Translations under genes and position numbers: made by a program
Shown: piece by piece, positions 40,807 through 51,256 of the stretch
Layout of the letters: each line of letters begins with the position of its first letter
Position numbering within the stretch: position 1 is the stretch's first letter
Notes under the pieces: model-generated
Database searches by the model: none
Told to the model about the DNA's origin: nothing
Seen by the model: the letters and a program-made list of their open reading frames with translations, nothing else
Source of the DNA: CBDAKK01 sp965196605
GTDB taxonomy: Bacteria; Spirochaetota; Spirochaetia; WTKD01; G963693115
Direction of reading: 5' to 3'
DNA length: 64,000 nucleotides
NCBI GenBank assembly: GCA_965196605.1
Contig: CBDAKK010000008.1
Span: 682,001 to 746,000 of the forward strand

Positions 40807-42237
40807 CTACTTTGTAATACCAAGTGTGAATATTGAGCCTGCGCGGTTTATTCTAAAGAGTATTTCCCCTTCTTTTACTTTGTTGAGTTCAGTATAAAAT
40901 TCCCTAAGATTTTTAACAGAATTGTTGTTGACCTTTTCGATCATGTCGTGGTTCTTAAGTCCGGATTCAGATGCTGTACTGCCTGTATGAACATTTCCGA
41001 CAATAACGCCTTTTTTAGCAGACACCTTGGTCTTTGCACGGATATCTGGAGTGAGTTCTAGAACAGAGAAGCCTGGCCATGGCTTTGTTGATTTGCTAGT
41101 TTCGGCTGCCTCGTCGCGTTTTCCTAAGACGACGTGTAGGTCTTTTTTTCTTGCATTGCGAATGACGGATACTTTTATGCGAGAGCCGGGTTTTGCTCCT
41201 GCTATCGCGGTCAGTAAGTCCATACCACGCTTGACAGCCTTGCCATTTGCAACTGTTATAATATCGCCTGGGAGAATTCCTGCTTTATCTGCGGGAGAGT
41301 CTCGGTAAATTTGATCCACAAATGCCCCTTCTTCCGTAGTAGTCAGGGACTTCATTCTATCTGTACTCACGCCGTTATAGCTTATGCCAAGCCATCCATA
41401 GGCGATGTCACCGTCTTCAATAAGAACGTCTATATTGGATATCGCATTGTTAATGGGGACAGCAAAACTTAAGCCCGTATTATCTCCCGTACGTGAATAT
41501 ATCCATGTGTTTATGCCAACAACCTCTCCACGCACATTAACGAGAGGACCTCCGCTATTGCCCCGGTTGACTGCTGCATCGGTTTGTATGTACTCCGTCA
41601 AGTTACCAGCAAGACTCGCGCGATTTGCTGGGCCGTCTCTTTGAATGGCACTTATTATGCCAAAGGTAATACTAAATTCAAAACCATGCGGACTTCCTAT
41701 AGCAAAGACAAAATCACCGGGAAGCAGGGTATCGGAATTGCCAAGCTTGGCAACCTTGAATTCTTCAGTACTCTTAAATGACAACAGGGCAATGTCGCGC
41801 GCGGTATCTTTTCCTACAACGCTTGCAGGTATTTGCTTGTTCTCATACGTTACTAGTTCAATTTCATCGGCACCTTGTACAACATGTGCGTTTGTAAGTA
41901 CATAATAGGTGCTTTTATCTCTGCGTACTATTATTCCTGAACCTATGCCTGATTGCCGGTATTCTTGAGATTCCTCTTCTTGCTTAGGCTGTGAGTCATT
42001 TTCATTTCTACGAAAAGGGTTGAAGTTGAAATAATCCAACCACCTCGGAGTGTTCTGAACCTCTACTACATTTGTGACCTTCACCGTTACCACAGACTTC
42101 ACAGCCTCTTGTGCAATGTTGCGTGAAGCTTGCTGTAAATTTTGAAGATGAGTTTGTGCCTGTAAGGCATGCATGCTTACAAAAAGCATGGATATGTAAA
42201 ATACTATGCGTGCTGTTGTTTTTGTTTTTATATTCAT
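40807..42237 (-). CDS. htrA: Periplasmic serine protease Do/HtrA
   Basis: Degrades misfolded periplasmic proteins. The start at 42237 gives 476 residues, with a signal peptide ending MHALQAQ; a longer frame would put the signal inside. The catalytic triad is visible as LTNAHVV (His), DTARDIALL (Asp) and GNSGGPLVN (Ser). Two PDZ domains follow (YGWLGISYNGV...DSPADKAGILPGDIITVANG, and the last ~90 residues with GLKNHDMIEKVNN). A GGGGGCT-like ribosome site precedes the ATG. Located downstream of hslU in the same direction with an 87-base gap, so it may share a stress response. Confidence 0.95.
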   Translation of the reverse strand: MNIKTKTTARIVFYISMLFVSMHALQAQTHLQNLQQASRNIAQEAVKSVVTVKVTNVVEVQNTPRWLDYFNFNPFRRNENDSQPKQEEESQEYRQSGIGSGIIVRRDKSTYYVLTNAHVVQGADEIELVTYENKQIPASVVGKDTARDIALLSFKSTEEFKVAKLGNSDTLLPGDFVFAIGSPHGFEFSITFGIISAIQRDGPANRASLAGNLTEYIQTDAAVNRGNSGGPLVNVRGEVVGINTWIYSRTGDNTGLSFAVPINNAISNIDVLIEDGDIAYGWLGISYNGVSTDRMKSLTTTEEGAFVDQIYRDSPADKAGILPGDIITVANGKAVKRGMDLLTAIAGAKPGSRIKVSVIRNARKKDLHVVLGKRDEAAETSKSTKPWPGFSVLELTPDIRAKTKVSAKKGVIVGNVHTGSTASESGLKNHDMIEKVNNNSVKNLREFYTELNKVKEGEILFRINRAGSIFTLGITK

Positions 42238-42324
42238 GGTAGCCCCCATTTCATTGTGTTGTTGTATTGTGCTTTTTTCACAAAAAGTGTTTACCTTTGA
42301 TGCGTACATAACGTAACCTATGCA

Positions 42325-43650
<1,326 letters not shown>

Positions 43651-43684
43651 GCTATCTTTTTGCAAATCAGCATTGTATGTAACA

Positions 43685-44251
43685 TTATCCACGTAATTCC
43701 TCCACATGCACAGACTTATTAGTATAAATGCATATATCTCCAGCAATTGAAAGGCTCTTTTCGACAATGCTGCGCGCATCCATGTCTGCATCTGCGCTCA
43801 AAAATGCGCGCGCAGCAGCATGCGCAAAGGGCCCACCCGAGCCTATGGTAAGCACATCGTGCTCTGGTTCTATCACATCGCCCATGCCCGAGAGCATGAG
43901 CATGTACTGTCTATTGCAGGCTATCATCATCGCCTCCAAGTGCCTCAGCATTTTTTCAGTACGCCACTCTTTCGCAAGCTCTACAGCAGCGCGGCGCAAG
44001 TCGTCTTTAAATTCCTTTACCTTGGCTTGAAACCTATCAAAAAGCGTAAAGGCATCTGCAGTACTACCAGCAAAGCCAACGAGCACGTCGTATTGAGAAT
44101 CCTCAAAGCTTATTTTGCGTATTTTCCGCGCAGAATGCTTTACCACGGTAGCACCGAGCGTAACCTGTCCATCAGAACCTATGGCTATGGAATTATTTTT
44201 ACGAACGGCGACCACGGTAGTCGCATGCATGGATTGTAATGATGATGTCAT
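43685..44251 (-). CDS. hslV: ATP-dependent protease peptidase subunit HslV
   Basis: Proteasome-like threonine peptidase, 188 residues. The catalytic Thr is expected just after an N-terminal propeptide, at the TT of HATTVVAVRKN; therefore the start at 44251 implies a short propeptide, and a later ATG at 44230 is possible. The core NNSIAIGSDGQVTLGATVVKHSARKIRKI and GFAGSTADAFTLFDRF, plus SGMGDVIEPEHDVLTIGSGGPFA, are standard. Upstream lies the IS30 derivative at 44329, only about 80 bases away, so its promoter must be in that short stretch or in the IS end. Confidence 0.95.
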   Translation of the reverse strand: MTSSLQSMHATTVVAVRKNNSIAIGSDGQVTLGATVVKHSARKIRKISFEDSQYDVLVGFAGSTADAFTLFDRFQAKVKEFKDDLRRAAVELAKEWRTEKMLRHLEAMMIACNRQYMLMLSGMGDVIEPEHDVLTIGSGGPFAHAAARAFLSADADMDARSIVEKSLSIAGDICIYTNKSVHVEELRG

Positions 44252-44328
44252 ATGATTTCCTTAAGGGTTTTTAATTATTGTAGTACAGCCATGCAATATG
44301 TATCTAGGCACGCACGCACTTGATAATA

Positions 44329-44960
44329 GGTGGGTTCAAGTTGCTGTGTACAACAAAACAGCACTGAGTAGAGGTTTGGAAATCAAGACATTTTCTCGGG
44401 CGATTGTTTAATACATGTTGAACGTGAGTAATCTCACTACGTTTTACTGTATGAAAAGCAGATATATTTCTCCGTTCTGAGAATGGTGTTTTCTCTCGCA
44501 TTACTACATTGCTGCGCGTTTTCATGCCTCTTTTTCTCCGTTTTTTATGTTTCTTGCGCAAATACTGAATAAGGGCGGGGCGCTCCTTGTAGATATATTG
44601 ATAGATAGCTTCATGACTACAGTGCTGGTCTGCCCCGCTACGCTTGAGAACTCCGGCTATTTGTTGTGGCGAGAGTCCTATTCGTATTTGTTCTTCGACA
44701 GAATTTCGCAGTTTTTGAGATTTCAATCGTTCTTTTGTATATGCTACTTTTCGTCGCTGTTCATATATTTGTTGTGCATGCGTGTGGCTATAATTTCCTG
44801 CTTGTGCATTGCGGTGCAATTCTCGGCATATCGTACTCACGCTAAACCTAAGCTTTCGTGTCCTCAATTCTTGATTTTTCTTATTTATCAATCGTACAAG
44901 GTGTCCCTTTTTTATTTCCTCTTTCTCCCTCTCTGTTGCACGCAGCAATTTGAATTCACC
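44329..44960 (-). mobile_element. Internally deleted IS30-family element (632 bp)
   Basis: The terminal 27 bases (44329-44355 and 44934-44960) are inverted repeats agreeing at about 22 positions, outermost GGTG...TTGCTG. A minus-strand frame (44304-44948, 214 residues) has the helix-turn-helix part with LRFSVSTICRELHRNAQAG, IRIGLSPQQIAGVLKRSG and SHEAIYQYIYKERPALIQYL, then jumps to SEITHVQHVLNNRPRK, so the DDE catalytic core is deleted. It could move only with help from an intact element, which is not in this window. Ends match the remnants at 11262 and 18785. Confidence 0.85.
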
Positions 44961-45030
44961 TAAAAATTAAGAAACATTATGTGTTTGGCGTGCTATGCCT
45001 CGTCATTTTGCAGAAATTTTTTTCAGTTTC

Positions 45031-45060
45031 TTGACATGGGCATAAGAGTTTGTAAATAAT
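45031..45060 (+). promoter_or_regulatory. Promoter of tRNA-Ser
   Basis: TTGACA at 45031-45036, 18-base spacer, AATAAT at 45055-45060. Transcription would begin about 27 bases before the tRNA. Confidence 0.6.
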
Positions 45061-45093
45061 TACTATGTGGCTTTATGTAAATATAAGCCGTGA

Positions 45094-45178
45094 GGAGAGA
45101 TGTCTGAGTGGTCGAAAGAGGCGGTCTTGAAAACCGTTGTGCGGCAACGTACCGTGGGTTCGAATCCCACTCTCTCCG
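45094..45178 (+). tRNA. tRNA-Ser (anticodon UGA)
   Basis: Class II tRNA with acceptor arms GGAGAGA and TCTCTCC, discriminator G, long variable arm, T-arm GTGGGTTCGAATCCCAC and anticodon loop CTTGAAA giving anticodon TGA. The 3' CCA is not encoded. A TTGACA promoter lies upstream and the IS30 derivative ends 134 bases before it. Confidence 0.95.
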
Positions 45179-45593
45179 TTTACAAAATTTAGCCGTTTAC
45201 AGAGTTTGGAGTGGGCGCACTTTTAAGACATACGCCTTGTGTTTTTTAGCCTACTGTTGTTTGTTTAAATAATAGCTCTCCTTTATGCTACGTCACACAA
45301 GGTCTGACATTTGCCTTTTTTTCAAGTTTTGTTTGTAGTCGCTGTTTTTTAAAACCAAAAGTTCTAAATTTTATTACATCACACACCATAGGTAATGGGA
45401 CGTGCAGCTCCGTAATTTTGTCGTATAAGAAGTGTTTGTAGTTCGTATTGTCACTTCCTCGTAATTGATGAGTATTTTTTTTACAGTTATAATTTTTGTT
45501 TTTATTGAAGGCGTGTTTTGTAATCCTCATGTTATTTTTATAGTGGCATATTACCTTGACAGGAGTACACAGCACAGCAATAATAGTAGATAC
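45179..45593. other. Gap between tRNA-Ser and nrdA regulatory region
   Basis: About 415 bases with no supported gene. A 95-codon minus-strand frame (45288-45575) has no ribosome site, domain or composition suggesting it is real. Confidence 0.4.
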
Positions 45594-45651
45594 ACGCTAT
45601 ATGTAGTGGTGTTTGTGTGAGAAAGAAGCAAAACAACACTATATGTGTTTA
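45594..45651 (+). promoter_or_regulatory. Two candidate NrdR boxes upstream of nrdA
   Basis: ACGCTATATGTAGTGG (45594-45609) and ACACTATATGTGTTTA (45636-45651) match the NrdR-box consensus ACACWATATWTWGTGT at 13 and 11 of 16 positions. Their starts are 42 bases apart, four helical turns, the spacing expected for paired sites. They lie 57-114 bases before the nrdA start, so repression of nrdA by NrdR is plausible; nrdR itself is not in the window. Confidence 0.5.
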
Positions 45652-45707
45652 TTTCGATATTTGTATATCGGTATTGAAAATTAACGTAAAAATTGGGAGG
45701 AATGTAC

Positions 45708-48524
45708 ATGTCTAGCAATATCGTTGCGACTGTTATAAAACGAATGGGCGAGAGGGCGCCTTATAATCCACAAAGAATCAGCGGTGCTATGAAAAAGGCC
45801 TTTGATTCTGCAGATCAAAATATTTCAGATGAAGAGCTTCAAGACTTTGTACAAGAGATTGAAGCGAAACTGGGCGTAAACAAGGCGCGCAATTTTGCAC
45901 ATATAGAGCAAATACAGGATGCCGTAGAGCAGGTGCTCATGAAAAGCGCCTACCCACATGTTGCAAAGCGCTATATTATTTACAGGCAGAAGCGAGCAGA
46001 AGAGCGTCTCTCGCGCATTATTAGCAAGCAGGAAAAAATACACGCACTCGAAGTTACCAAACGGAATGGAGATACCGTAGCTTTTAATCAAGGCAAAGTG
46101 CTTTCGGCGCTTCGTAGGGTAAGTGCAGACATAGATACGCACCGTACTCCGCTTGACCCAATTATTACAGAGCTTGAAAAAAATATTTTTAATGGAATAC
46201 AGACGAAGGAAATAGAAGATGCCATGGTGCTTTCGACTGTTTCGTTTATAGAGCGTGAGCCGGATTATGACAAGATTGCGGCGCGGCTTTTGCGCCAAAG
46301 GTTGTACAAGGAAGTTATTGGAGAAAGTAGTAAGACTGCTGAAGAGCTTGAGAAAAAATATAAAGAGACGTTTATAAAAAACATAGGCCTTGGGGTGCGT
46401 GAGGGAGTTTTTATGGATGGACTTGCTTCTTTTGACCTTGAGGATTTGGCAGCCCACCTAGACCTTGCGCGCGATGAGGAGTTGGTGTTTATGGGGGTGC
46501 GGACCTTGTACGATAGGTATTTTGTGCGGCATGAGGAGCGATTGATAGAAACACCGCAAGCCTTTTGGATGCGCGTTGCTATGGGACTTGCTGTGCGAGA
46601 AGATGATAAAAATGCGCGCGCGAAGGAGTTTTATGACCTTATTTCGTCTTTGCGCTACATCCCTTCAACGCCTACACTGTTTCATTCGGGGCTTGTGCAC
46701 CCGCAACTGAGTTCATGTTATATCAGCACCATTTCTGATGATTTGCACAATATTTTTAAGTGCATAGGGGATAATGCGCAAATGGCAAAGTGGTCAGGGG
46801 GTATAGGGAATGACTGGACACCAGTGAGGGCTACGAATGCGCTTATTAAAAGTACCAACGTCGAGAGTCAAGGGGTTATTCCGTTTTTGAAAATAGCAAA
46901 TGATACAACGCTTGCCATTAACCGTAGTGGAAAACGGCGTGGTGCTACATGCGCGTATCTTGAGACATGGCATTTGGATATAGAGGATTTTTTGGATTTG
47001 CGGCGGAACACGGGTGATGACAGGCGCCGCACGCATGACATGAACACGGCAAATTGGATTCCTGATTTGTTTATGAAGCGTGTTGAGGAAGGAAAAACGT
47101 GGACGCTTTTTTCGCCTAATGAAGTTGCGGATTTGCATGAGTTGTATGGAAGCGCATTTGAAAAACGCTATGAGGCGTATGAGCGCATGGCTGACGAAGG
47201 CGGTATTCGTTCTTTTAAGAAAATTGAGGCTGTAAAGTTGTGGCGCAAGATGCTCACGCGTTTATTTGAAACCGGGCACCCGTGGATAAACTTTAAGGAT
47301 CCTTGTAATGTGCGTAGTCCACAAGATCACGTTGGCGTAGTGCACAGCAGCAATTTGTGTACTGAAATAACACTGAACAACAATGCCCATGAAACGGCTG
47401 TGTGTAACTTGGGTTCTATAAATCTCAGTCGTCATGTTACAGAAGATGGGCTTAATCAGTACCTGCTGTCGCAGACGGTGAAGACTGCCATGCGCATATT
47501 GGATAATGTCATTGATATCAATTTTTACCCCACGGAGGAAGCGAGGGTGAGTAACTTTAAGCACCGCCCGGTGGGACTTGGTCTTATGGGTTTGCAGGAT
47601 GCTTTGTTTATTTTGCGACTTCCTTTTGCCGATGCGAAGGCCATGGAATTTGTAGATGCAACCATGGAGTTTATTTCTTATCATGCTATATTGACTTCTT
47701 CAGAACTCGCGAAGGAGCGCGGTGCGTATGAGTCTTTTGCAAACTCAAAGTGGGATAGAGGTATATTGCCCATTGATACCGTGGACTTGCTTGAGAAAGA
47801 GCGCGGTAGAACAGTAGAGGTGAGTAGGACGATGCGCATGAATTGGGACGCGGTGCGAGAGTCTATAAAAGAACATGGCATGCGTAATAGTAACACCATG
47901 GCAATAGCTCCAACGGCTACCATTTCCAATGTTGCGGGGTGTTTTCCTTGTATAGAGCCAATTTACAAGAATATATATGTGAAGTCAAATATGAGCGGGG
48001 AATTTACCATTATCAATAAGTACTTGGTTGAAGACTTACAAGCGCGTGGGTTATGGTCTGCGAAAATGCTGGAGCGTATTAAGTATTATGACGGGAATAT
48101 AGATTATATAGAAGAGATAGATGATGACATTAAGGCTTTGCATAAGGAGACTTTTGAAATTGACCCCATTGTTCTCATACGTCTTGCTGCCTTGCGTGCA
48201 AAATGGATAGATCAAAGCCAATCGCACAATTTATTTATGAGGGGGGCCTCCGGTAAGAAACTGCATGACATTTACTTTGCGGCATGGAACATGGGATTGA
48301 AAACTACGTATTATTTGCGTACCCTTGGCGCGTCCCAAATAGAAAAGTCAACCTTAGATGCTAAGGAGTATGGTTTTACGCAGAAACGCGAGTATAAAGT
48401 GCAAAACGAAGATGCGCAGATTTTAGTTGCTCATGATGTGAGTGAAGGTGAGGAAGAGCTTCCTGCGACCGCGGTGGGTGCAGCTTGTAGTGTGTTGGAC
48501 CCTGATTGTGAAGCATGTCAGTAG
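45708..48524 (+). CDS. nrdA: Ribonucleoside-diphosphate reductase alpha subunit (class I)
   Basis: Makes deoxyribonucleoside diphosphates together with NrdB. The start at 45708 is set by GGGAGG seven bases upstream; earlier in-frame starts lack room. The protein has 938 residues. Two ATP-cone domains sit at the N-terminus (VATVIKRMGERAPYNPQRIS and ALEVTKRNGDTVAFNQGKV), giving allosteric control by dATP. The catalytic barrel has SSCYISTISDD, NLCTEITLN (active-site Cys) and GLGLMGLQDA, and the C-terminal pair CEACQ acts as redox shuttle. The sequence pattern is close to chlamydial R1, which also has tandem ATP-cones and works with a class Ic R2; the partner nrdB here fits that. nrdB is separated from it by two LRR genes. 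Confidence 0.96.
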   Translation: MSSNIVATVIKRMGERAPYNPQRISGAMKKAFDSADQNISDEELQDFVQEIEAKLGVNKARNFAHIEQIQDAVEQVLMKSAYPHVAKRYIIYRQKRAEERLSRIISKQEKIHALEVTKRNGDTVAFNQGKVLSALRRVSADIDTHRTPLDPIITELEKNIFNGIQTKEIEDAMVLSTVSFIEREPDYDKIAARLLRQRLYKEVIGESSKTAEELEKKYKETFIKNIGLGVREGVFMDGLASFDLEDLAAHLDLARDEELVFMGVRTLYDRYFVRHEERLIETPQAFWMRVAMGLAVREDDKNARAKEFYDLISSLRYIPSTPTLFHSGLVHPQLSSCYISTISDDLHNIFKCIGDNAQMAKWSGGIGNDWTPVRATNALIKSTNVESQGVIPFLKIANDTTLAINRSGKRRGATCAYLETWHLDIEDFLDLRRNTGDDRRRTHDMNTANWIPDLFMKRVEEGKTWTLFSPNEVADLHELYGSAFEKRYEAYERMADEGGIRSFKKIEAVKLWRKMLTRLFETGHPWINFKDPCNVRSPQDHVGVVHSSNLCTEITLNNNAHETAVCNLGSINLSRHVTEDGLNQYLLSQTVKTAMRILDNVIDINFYPTEEARVSNFKHRPVGLGLMGLQDALFILRLPFADAKAMEFVDATMEFISYHAILTSSELAKERGAYESFANSKWDRGILPIDTVDLLEKERGRTVEVSRTMRMNWDAVRESIKEHGMRNSNTMAIAPTATISNVAGCFPCIEPIYKNIYVKSNMSGEFTIINKYLVEDLQARGLWSAKMLERIKYYDGNIDYIEEIDDDIKALHKETFEIDPIVLIRLAALRAKWIDQSQSHNLFMRGASGKKLHDIYFAAWNMGLKTTYYLRTLGASQIEKSTLDAKEYGFTQKREYKVQNEDAQILVAHDVSEGEEELPATAVGAACSVLDPDCEACQ

Positions 48525-48597
48525 TCAAAGACTTACTTTATTAGTTTGTGAGACGTAAGGAGTATATTGTTTATTAGTTATTTTAGGAGTTCCGATT

Positions 48598-49530
48598 ATG
48601 AAGTTATATAGTATGATTCTTTCTGTAAGTGTACTTTTCATAAGTACCATATTTTTTGTGGAAGTTTATGCGATTGATTCTCCCTTTGGATATAGGGACG
48701 GGAGCAATGGTACCATTAACGTTGTTAATGGCAAAAAAGAGCTTGTTGTTAAAGAGGGTACGACTGTTATTTATGATAGGGAATACGATTTTGAAGGGTT
48801 AACTTCAGTTGTTATTCCAAATTCCGTAGTGTCTATTGGAGATAATGCATTTGCCCATAATGAGCTTACAGAGGTAATTATTCCCAATTCAGTTACTGAA
48901 ATTGAAGACGATGCGTTTTCTCATAATAAGCTTCATTCTGTAAAAATTGGAAGCGGAGTGACGAAGATAGGAGCTTCGGCTTTTGCTGATAATAAGCTTA
49001 CTGAGATAATTATTTCTGATTCAGTAGTTGATATTGGTACATGGGCTTTTTCTCGCAATAACCTTGTAAAAGTAATGCTAACAAAGAAACTTTATAATGC
49101 AATCAAGCAGAAGTATTTTTTATCTTCATACTTTGGTTCTGATGTAAAGTATGAATTGTTTGATAAAACTCCTGTATATATACCAAAAAGCAGGGGGAGA
49201 CTTGCTGTTTCTGGTGATGGAAAGCAACAGCAGAGAGCGCTTATCATCAAAGACGGCGTAGCTTCTATTAAAGATAAGGAATTTGTTGATCAGGGAATAA
49301 CTTCGCTTGTAATTTCAAACTCCGTAACTTCTATTGGTGTATCGGCTTTTGCTAATAATAAAATCACATCTGTGGTTATTCCTGATTCCGTAGTTTCTAT
49401 TGGGATAGGAGCATTTAATGGAAATCCATTAACAACAGTGACATTGTCTAAGGCTTTATATGATGCAATTCCTAGCAAAAAATTAGATGATATTTTTGGT
49501 GACTCGGTAACGACATATTGGAAGCAGTGA
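48598..49530 (+). CDS. BspA-type LRR surface protein
   Basis: A 310-residue exported protein with a signal peptide (YSMILSVSVLFISTIFFVEVYA) and LRR_5 repeats of ~22 residues with the pattern LTEVIIPNSVTEIEDDAF. Four repeats (residues ~70-160) and, after a non-repetitive stretch, two or three more (residues ~230-285). TTVIYDREYDFEG before the repeats is shared with the next LRR gene. LRR_5 proteins of T. denticola and Bacteroidetes bind host or bacterial surfaces. The gene is AT-rich and lies between nrdA and nrdB with AGGAGT before the ATG, so it appears to be inserted into the nrd transcription unit. Confidence 0.9.
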   Translation: MKLYSMILSVSVLFISTIFFVEVYAIDSPFGYRDGSNGTINVVNGKKELVVKEGTTVIYDREYDFEGLTSVVIPNSVVSIGDNAFAHNELTEVIIPNSVTEIEDDAFSHNKLHSVKIGSGVTKIGASAFADNKLTEIIISDSVVDIGTWAFSRNNLVKVMLTKKLYNAIKQKYFLSSYFGSDVKYELFDKTPVYIPKSRGRLAVSGDGKQQQRALIIKDGVASIKDKEFVDQGITSLVISNSVTSIGVSAFANNKITSVVIPDSVVSIGIGAFNGNPLTTVTLSKALYDAIPSKKLDDIFGDSVTTYWKQ

Positions 49531-49689
49531 TTAGCATAATGCGGATTGTGAATTTTTTGATTATATTTAAAGGTATGTAGGTATGTTACTATGCCTATAA
49601 AATAAGGAACAAGAAAATTTCTAAGAAAGTATTACATATGAAATGTAGAGCGTGTATGAGTGATATTGTTATGCCAAGAGGATGTTGTA

Positions 49690-50214
49690 ATGAAGATTTG
49701 CGTTGTTGTGGTTATGGTGATGGGTGTGTTTGTAGCTGACGTAATAAGCGCGACTGAATTTAATAGTTCTGAACCGCCCTTAGGATATGTGCTAAGAAGT
49801 AGCGGTACAATGAATGTTGAAGATGGGAAGAAACGACTCATCATTAAAAATGGAACAACTATTATTTATGATGGAGAGTATGCGGATCAAGAATTGATGG
49901 AAGTTGTCATTCCAGAATCTGTGGTGAGTATTGGAGATGAGGCTTTTTATGCAAATAAGCTTGAGAAGGTTATTATTCCTCATTCGGTTACTACGCTGGG
50001 CGAAGGCGTTTTTGCGATGAACCCACTTATAGAGCTTACCTTTGGTACATCTATACAAACGATTGGCCGTTGGGCTTTTTTTGGAAATAAAATTACCACG
50101 GTAACGTTATCAAAAGAATTATATGATACTCTTTCAAGTTCACAAAGCTTGTATAGCATTTTGGGGTGGGGCGTAGAAACCTACCAAGATTTTGATGGAA
50201 CAGTACTAAACTAA
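49690..50214 (+). CDS. Second BspA-type LRR surface protein between nrdA and nrdB
   Basis: A 174-residue protein. The ATG at 49690 has AGAGGA upstream and starts a signal peptide (VVVVMVMGVFVADVISA); an upstream ATG is less likely. It has three LRR_5 repeats (VVIPESVVSIGDEAFYANK, VIIPHSVTTLGEGVFAMN, GTSIQTIGRWAFFGNK) and a C-terminal TTVTLSKELYDTLSSSQSLYSILG end that resembles the end of the preceding gene, so the two are relatives by duplication. Nineteen bases separate it from nrdB. Confidence 0.88.
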   Translation: MKICVVVVMVMGVFVADVISATEFNSSEPPLGYVLRSSGTMNVEDGKKRLIIKNGTTIIYDGEYADQELMEVVIPESVVSIGDEAFYANKLEKVIIPHSVTTLGEGVFAMNPLIELTFGTSIQTIGRWAFFGNKITTVTLSKELYDTLSSSQSLYSILGWGVETYQDFDGTVLN

Positions 50215-50233
50215 AATTTAACAAGGAGGCACT

Positions 50234-51232
50234 ATGCCTATTATTAACAACAACAAAACAGATCCAAATAAAATACTGCCAATGACCTATCATTGGGCGC
50301 GTGAACATTATAAAGATGGTGTTGCAAATAATTGGACGCCGGAAGAAATTCCTATGCAGCAGGATATAGAGCAATGGAAATCTAATGATGCTTTAAGCGA
50401 TACTGAACGGCGGCTTATATTATGGAATCTTGGCTTTTTTTCTACGGCTGAGTCTTTGACGGCTAATAACATTGTCTTAGCCGTCTATAGCCATGTGACA
50501 AACCCCGAATGTCGACAATATTTGCTCCGTCAAGCATTTGAGGAGGCAATACACACCGATTGTTTTATTTATTGTTGTGACTCACTTGGACTCGACCCCG
50601 ATGAGATATATTCAATGTATGATACGGTGCCTGCAATAAAGGAAAAAGATGACTTTGTGGTCAGGCTTACACAAAATGTATTTGACCCTTCGTTTTCTAC
50701 GGAGGGCACGGAAAATATAAGAAAGTTTGTACACGACCTCATTGGGTATTACATAATCATGGAGGGCATCTACTTTTATGCAGGCTTTGCAATGATGCTT
50801 GCACTCAAGCGCAAAAACCTCATGGTGGGCATAGGTGAGCAGTTTGAGTACATTATGCGTGATGAGAGTCTTCACCTTGCCTTTGGGGCCGACCTCACTA
50901 ATACTATTGTTGAAGAACACCCCGAGGTATGGACGGATGAATTTCAAAATGACGTAGTTGGACTTATTAGGCAGGGTGTTGAACTTGAGAAAAAGTATGC
51001 GTATGAAGCTTGTCCCGAAGGCATACTCGGCATTAACGCCGACCAGTTTGCGTACTACGTAGAGTACATTGCAGATAGACGCCTAGAGCGTATCAATTTA
51101 CCTGCGCAGTACCATAGAGAAAACCCCTTTCCTTGGATGAGTCAGTCTGTGGATTTAGCGAAAGAAAAAAACTTTTTTGAAACTCGCGTGACTGAGTATC
51201 AAGTTGGCGGACAGCTTGATTGGGAAGAATAA
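50234..51232 (+). CDS. nrdB: Ribonucleotide reductase beta subunit, class Ic-like (no radical Tyr)
   Basis: A 332-residue R2 subunit. Metal ligands are present: the Glu in FFSTAESL, EEAIH, EGIYFYAGF and ESLHLAFG. At the position of the radical Tyr of class Ia (E. coli Tyr122) the sequence is EAIHTDCFIYCC, so Phe occurs where Tyr is expected. This and the Glu in place of the Asp84 ligand are hallmarks of class Ic R2 of Chlamydia, which uses a Mn/Fe centre instead of a tyrosyl radical. The end ETRVTEYQ lies before the C-terminal docking tail. AAGGAGG precedes the ATG. Partner of nrdA across two LRR genes. Confidence 0.95.
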   Translation: MPIINNNKTDPNKILPMTYHWAREHYKDGVANNWTPEEIPMQQDIEQWKSNDALSDTERRLILWNLGFFSTAESLTANNIVLAVYSHVTNPECRQYLLRQAFEEAIHTDCFIYCCDSLGLDPDEIYSMYDTVPAIKEKDDFVVRLTQNVFDPSFSTEGTENIRKFVHDLIGYYIIMEGIYFYAGFAMMLALKRKNLMVGIGEQFEYIMRDESLHLAFGADLTNTIVEEHPEVWTDEFQNDVVGLIRQGVELEKKYAYEACPEGILGINADQFAYYVEYIADRRLERINLPAQYHRENPFPWMSQSVDLAKEKNFFETRVTEYQVGGQLDWEE

Positions 51233-51256
51233 GATGCACTGTACGCGGGGTATTGC

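Noticed and set aside
45094..45178. tRNA-Ser as attachment site of an integrated element
   Set aside because: No repeat of the tRNA 3' end and no integrase gene is seen downstream.
45288..45575. 95-codon basic minus-strand frame between tRNA-Ser and nrdA
   Set aside because: No Shine-Dalgarno site or recognisable domain; AT-rich gap with chance frame.
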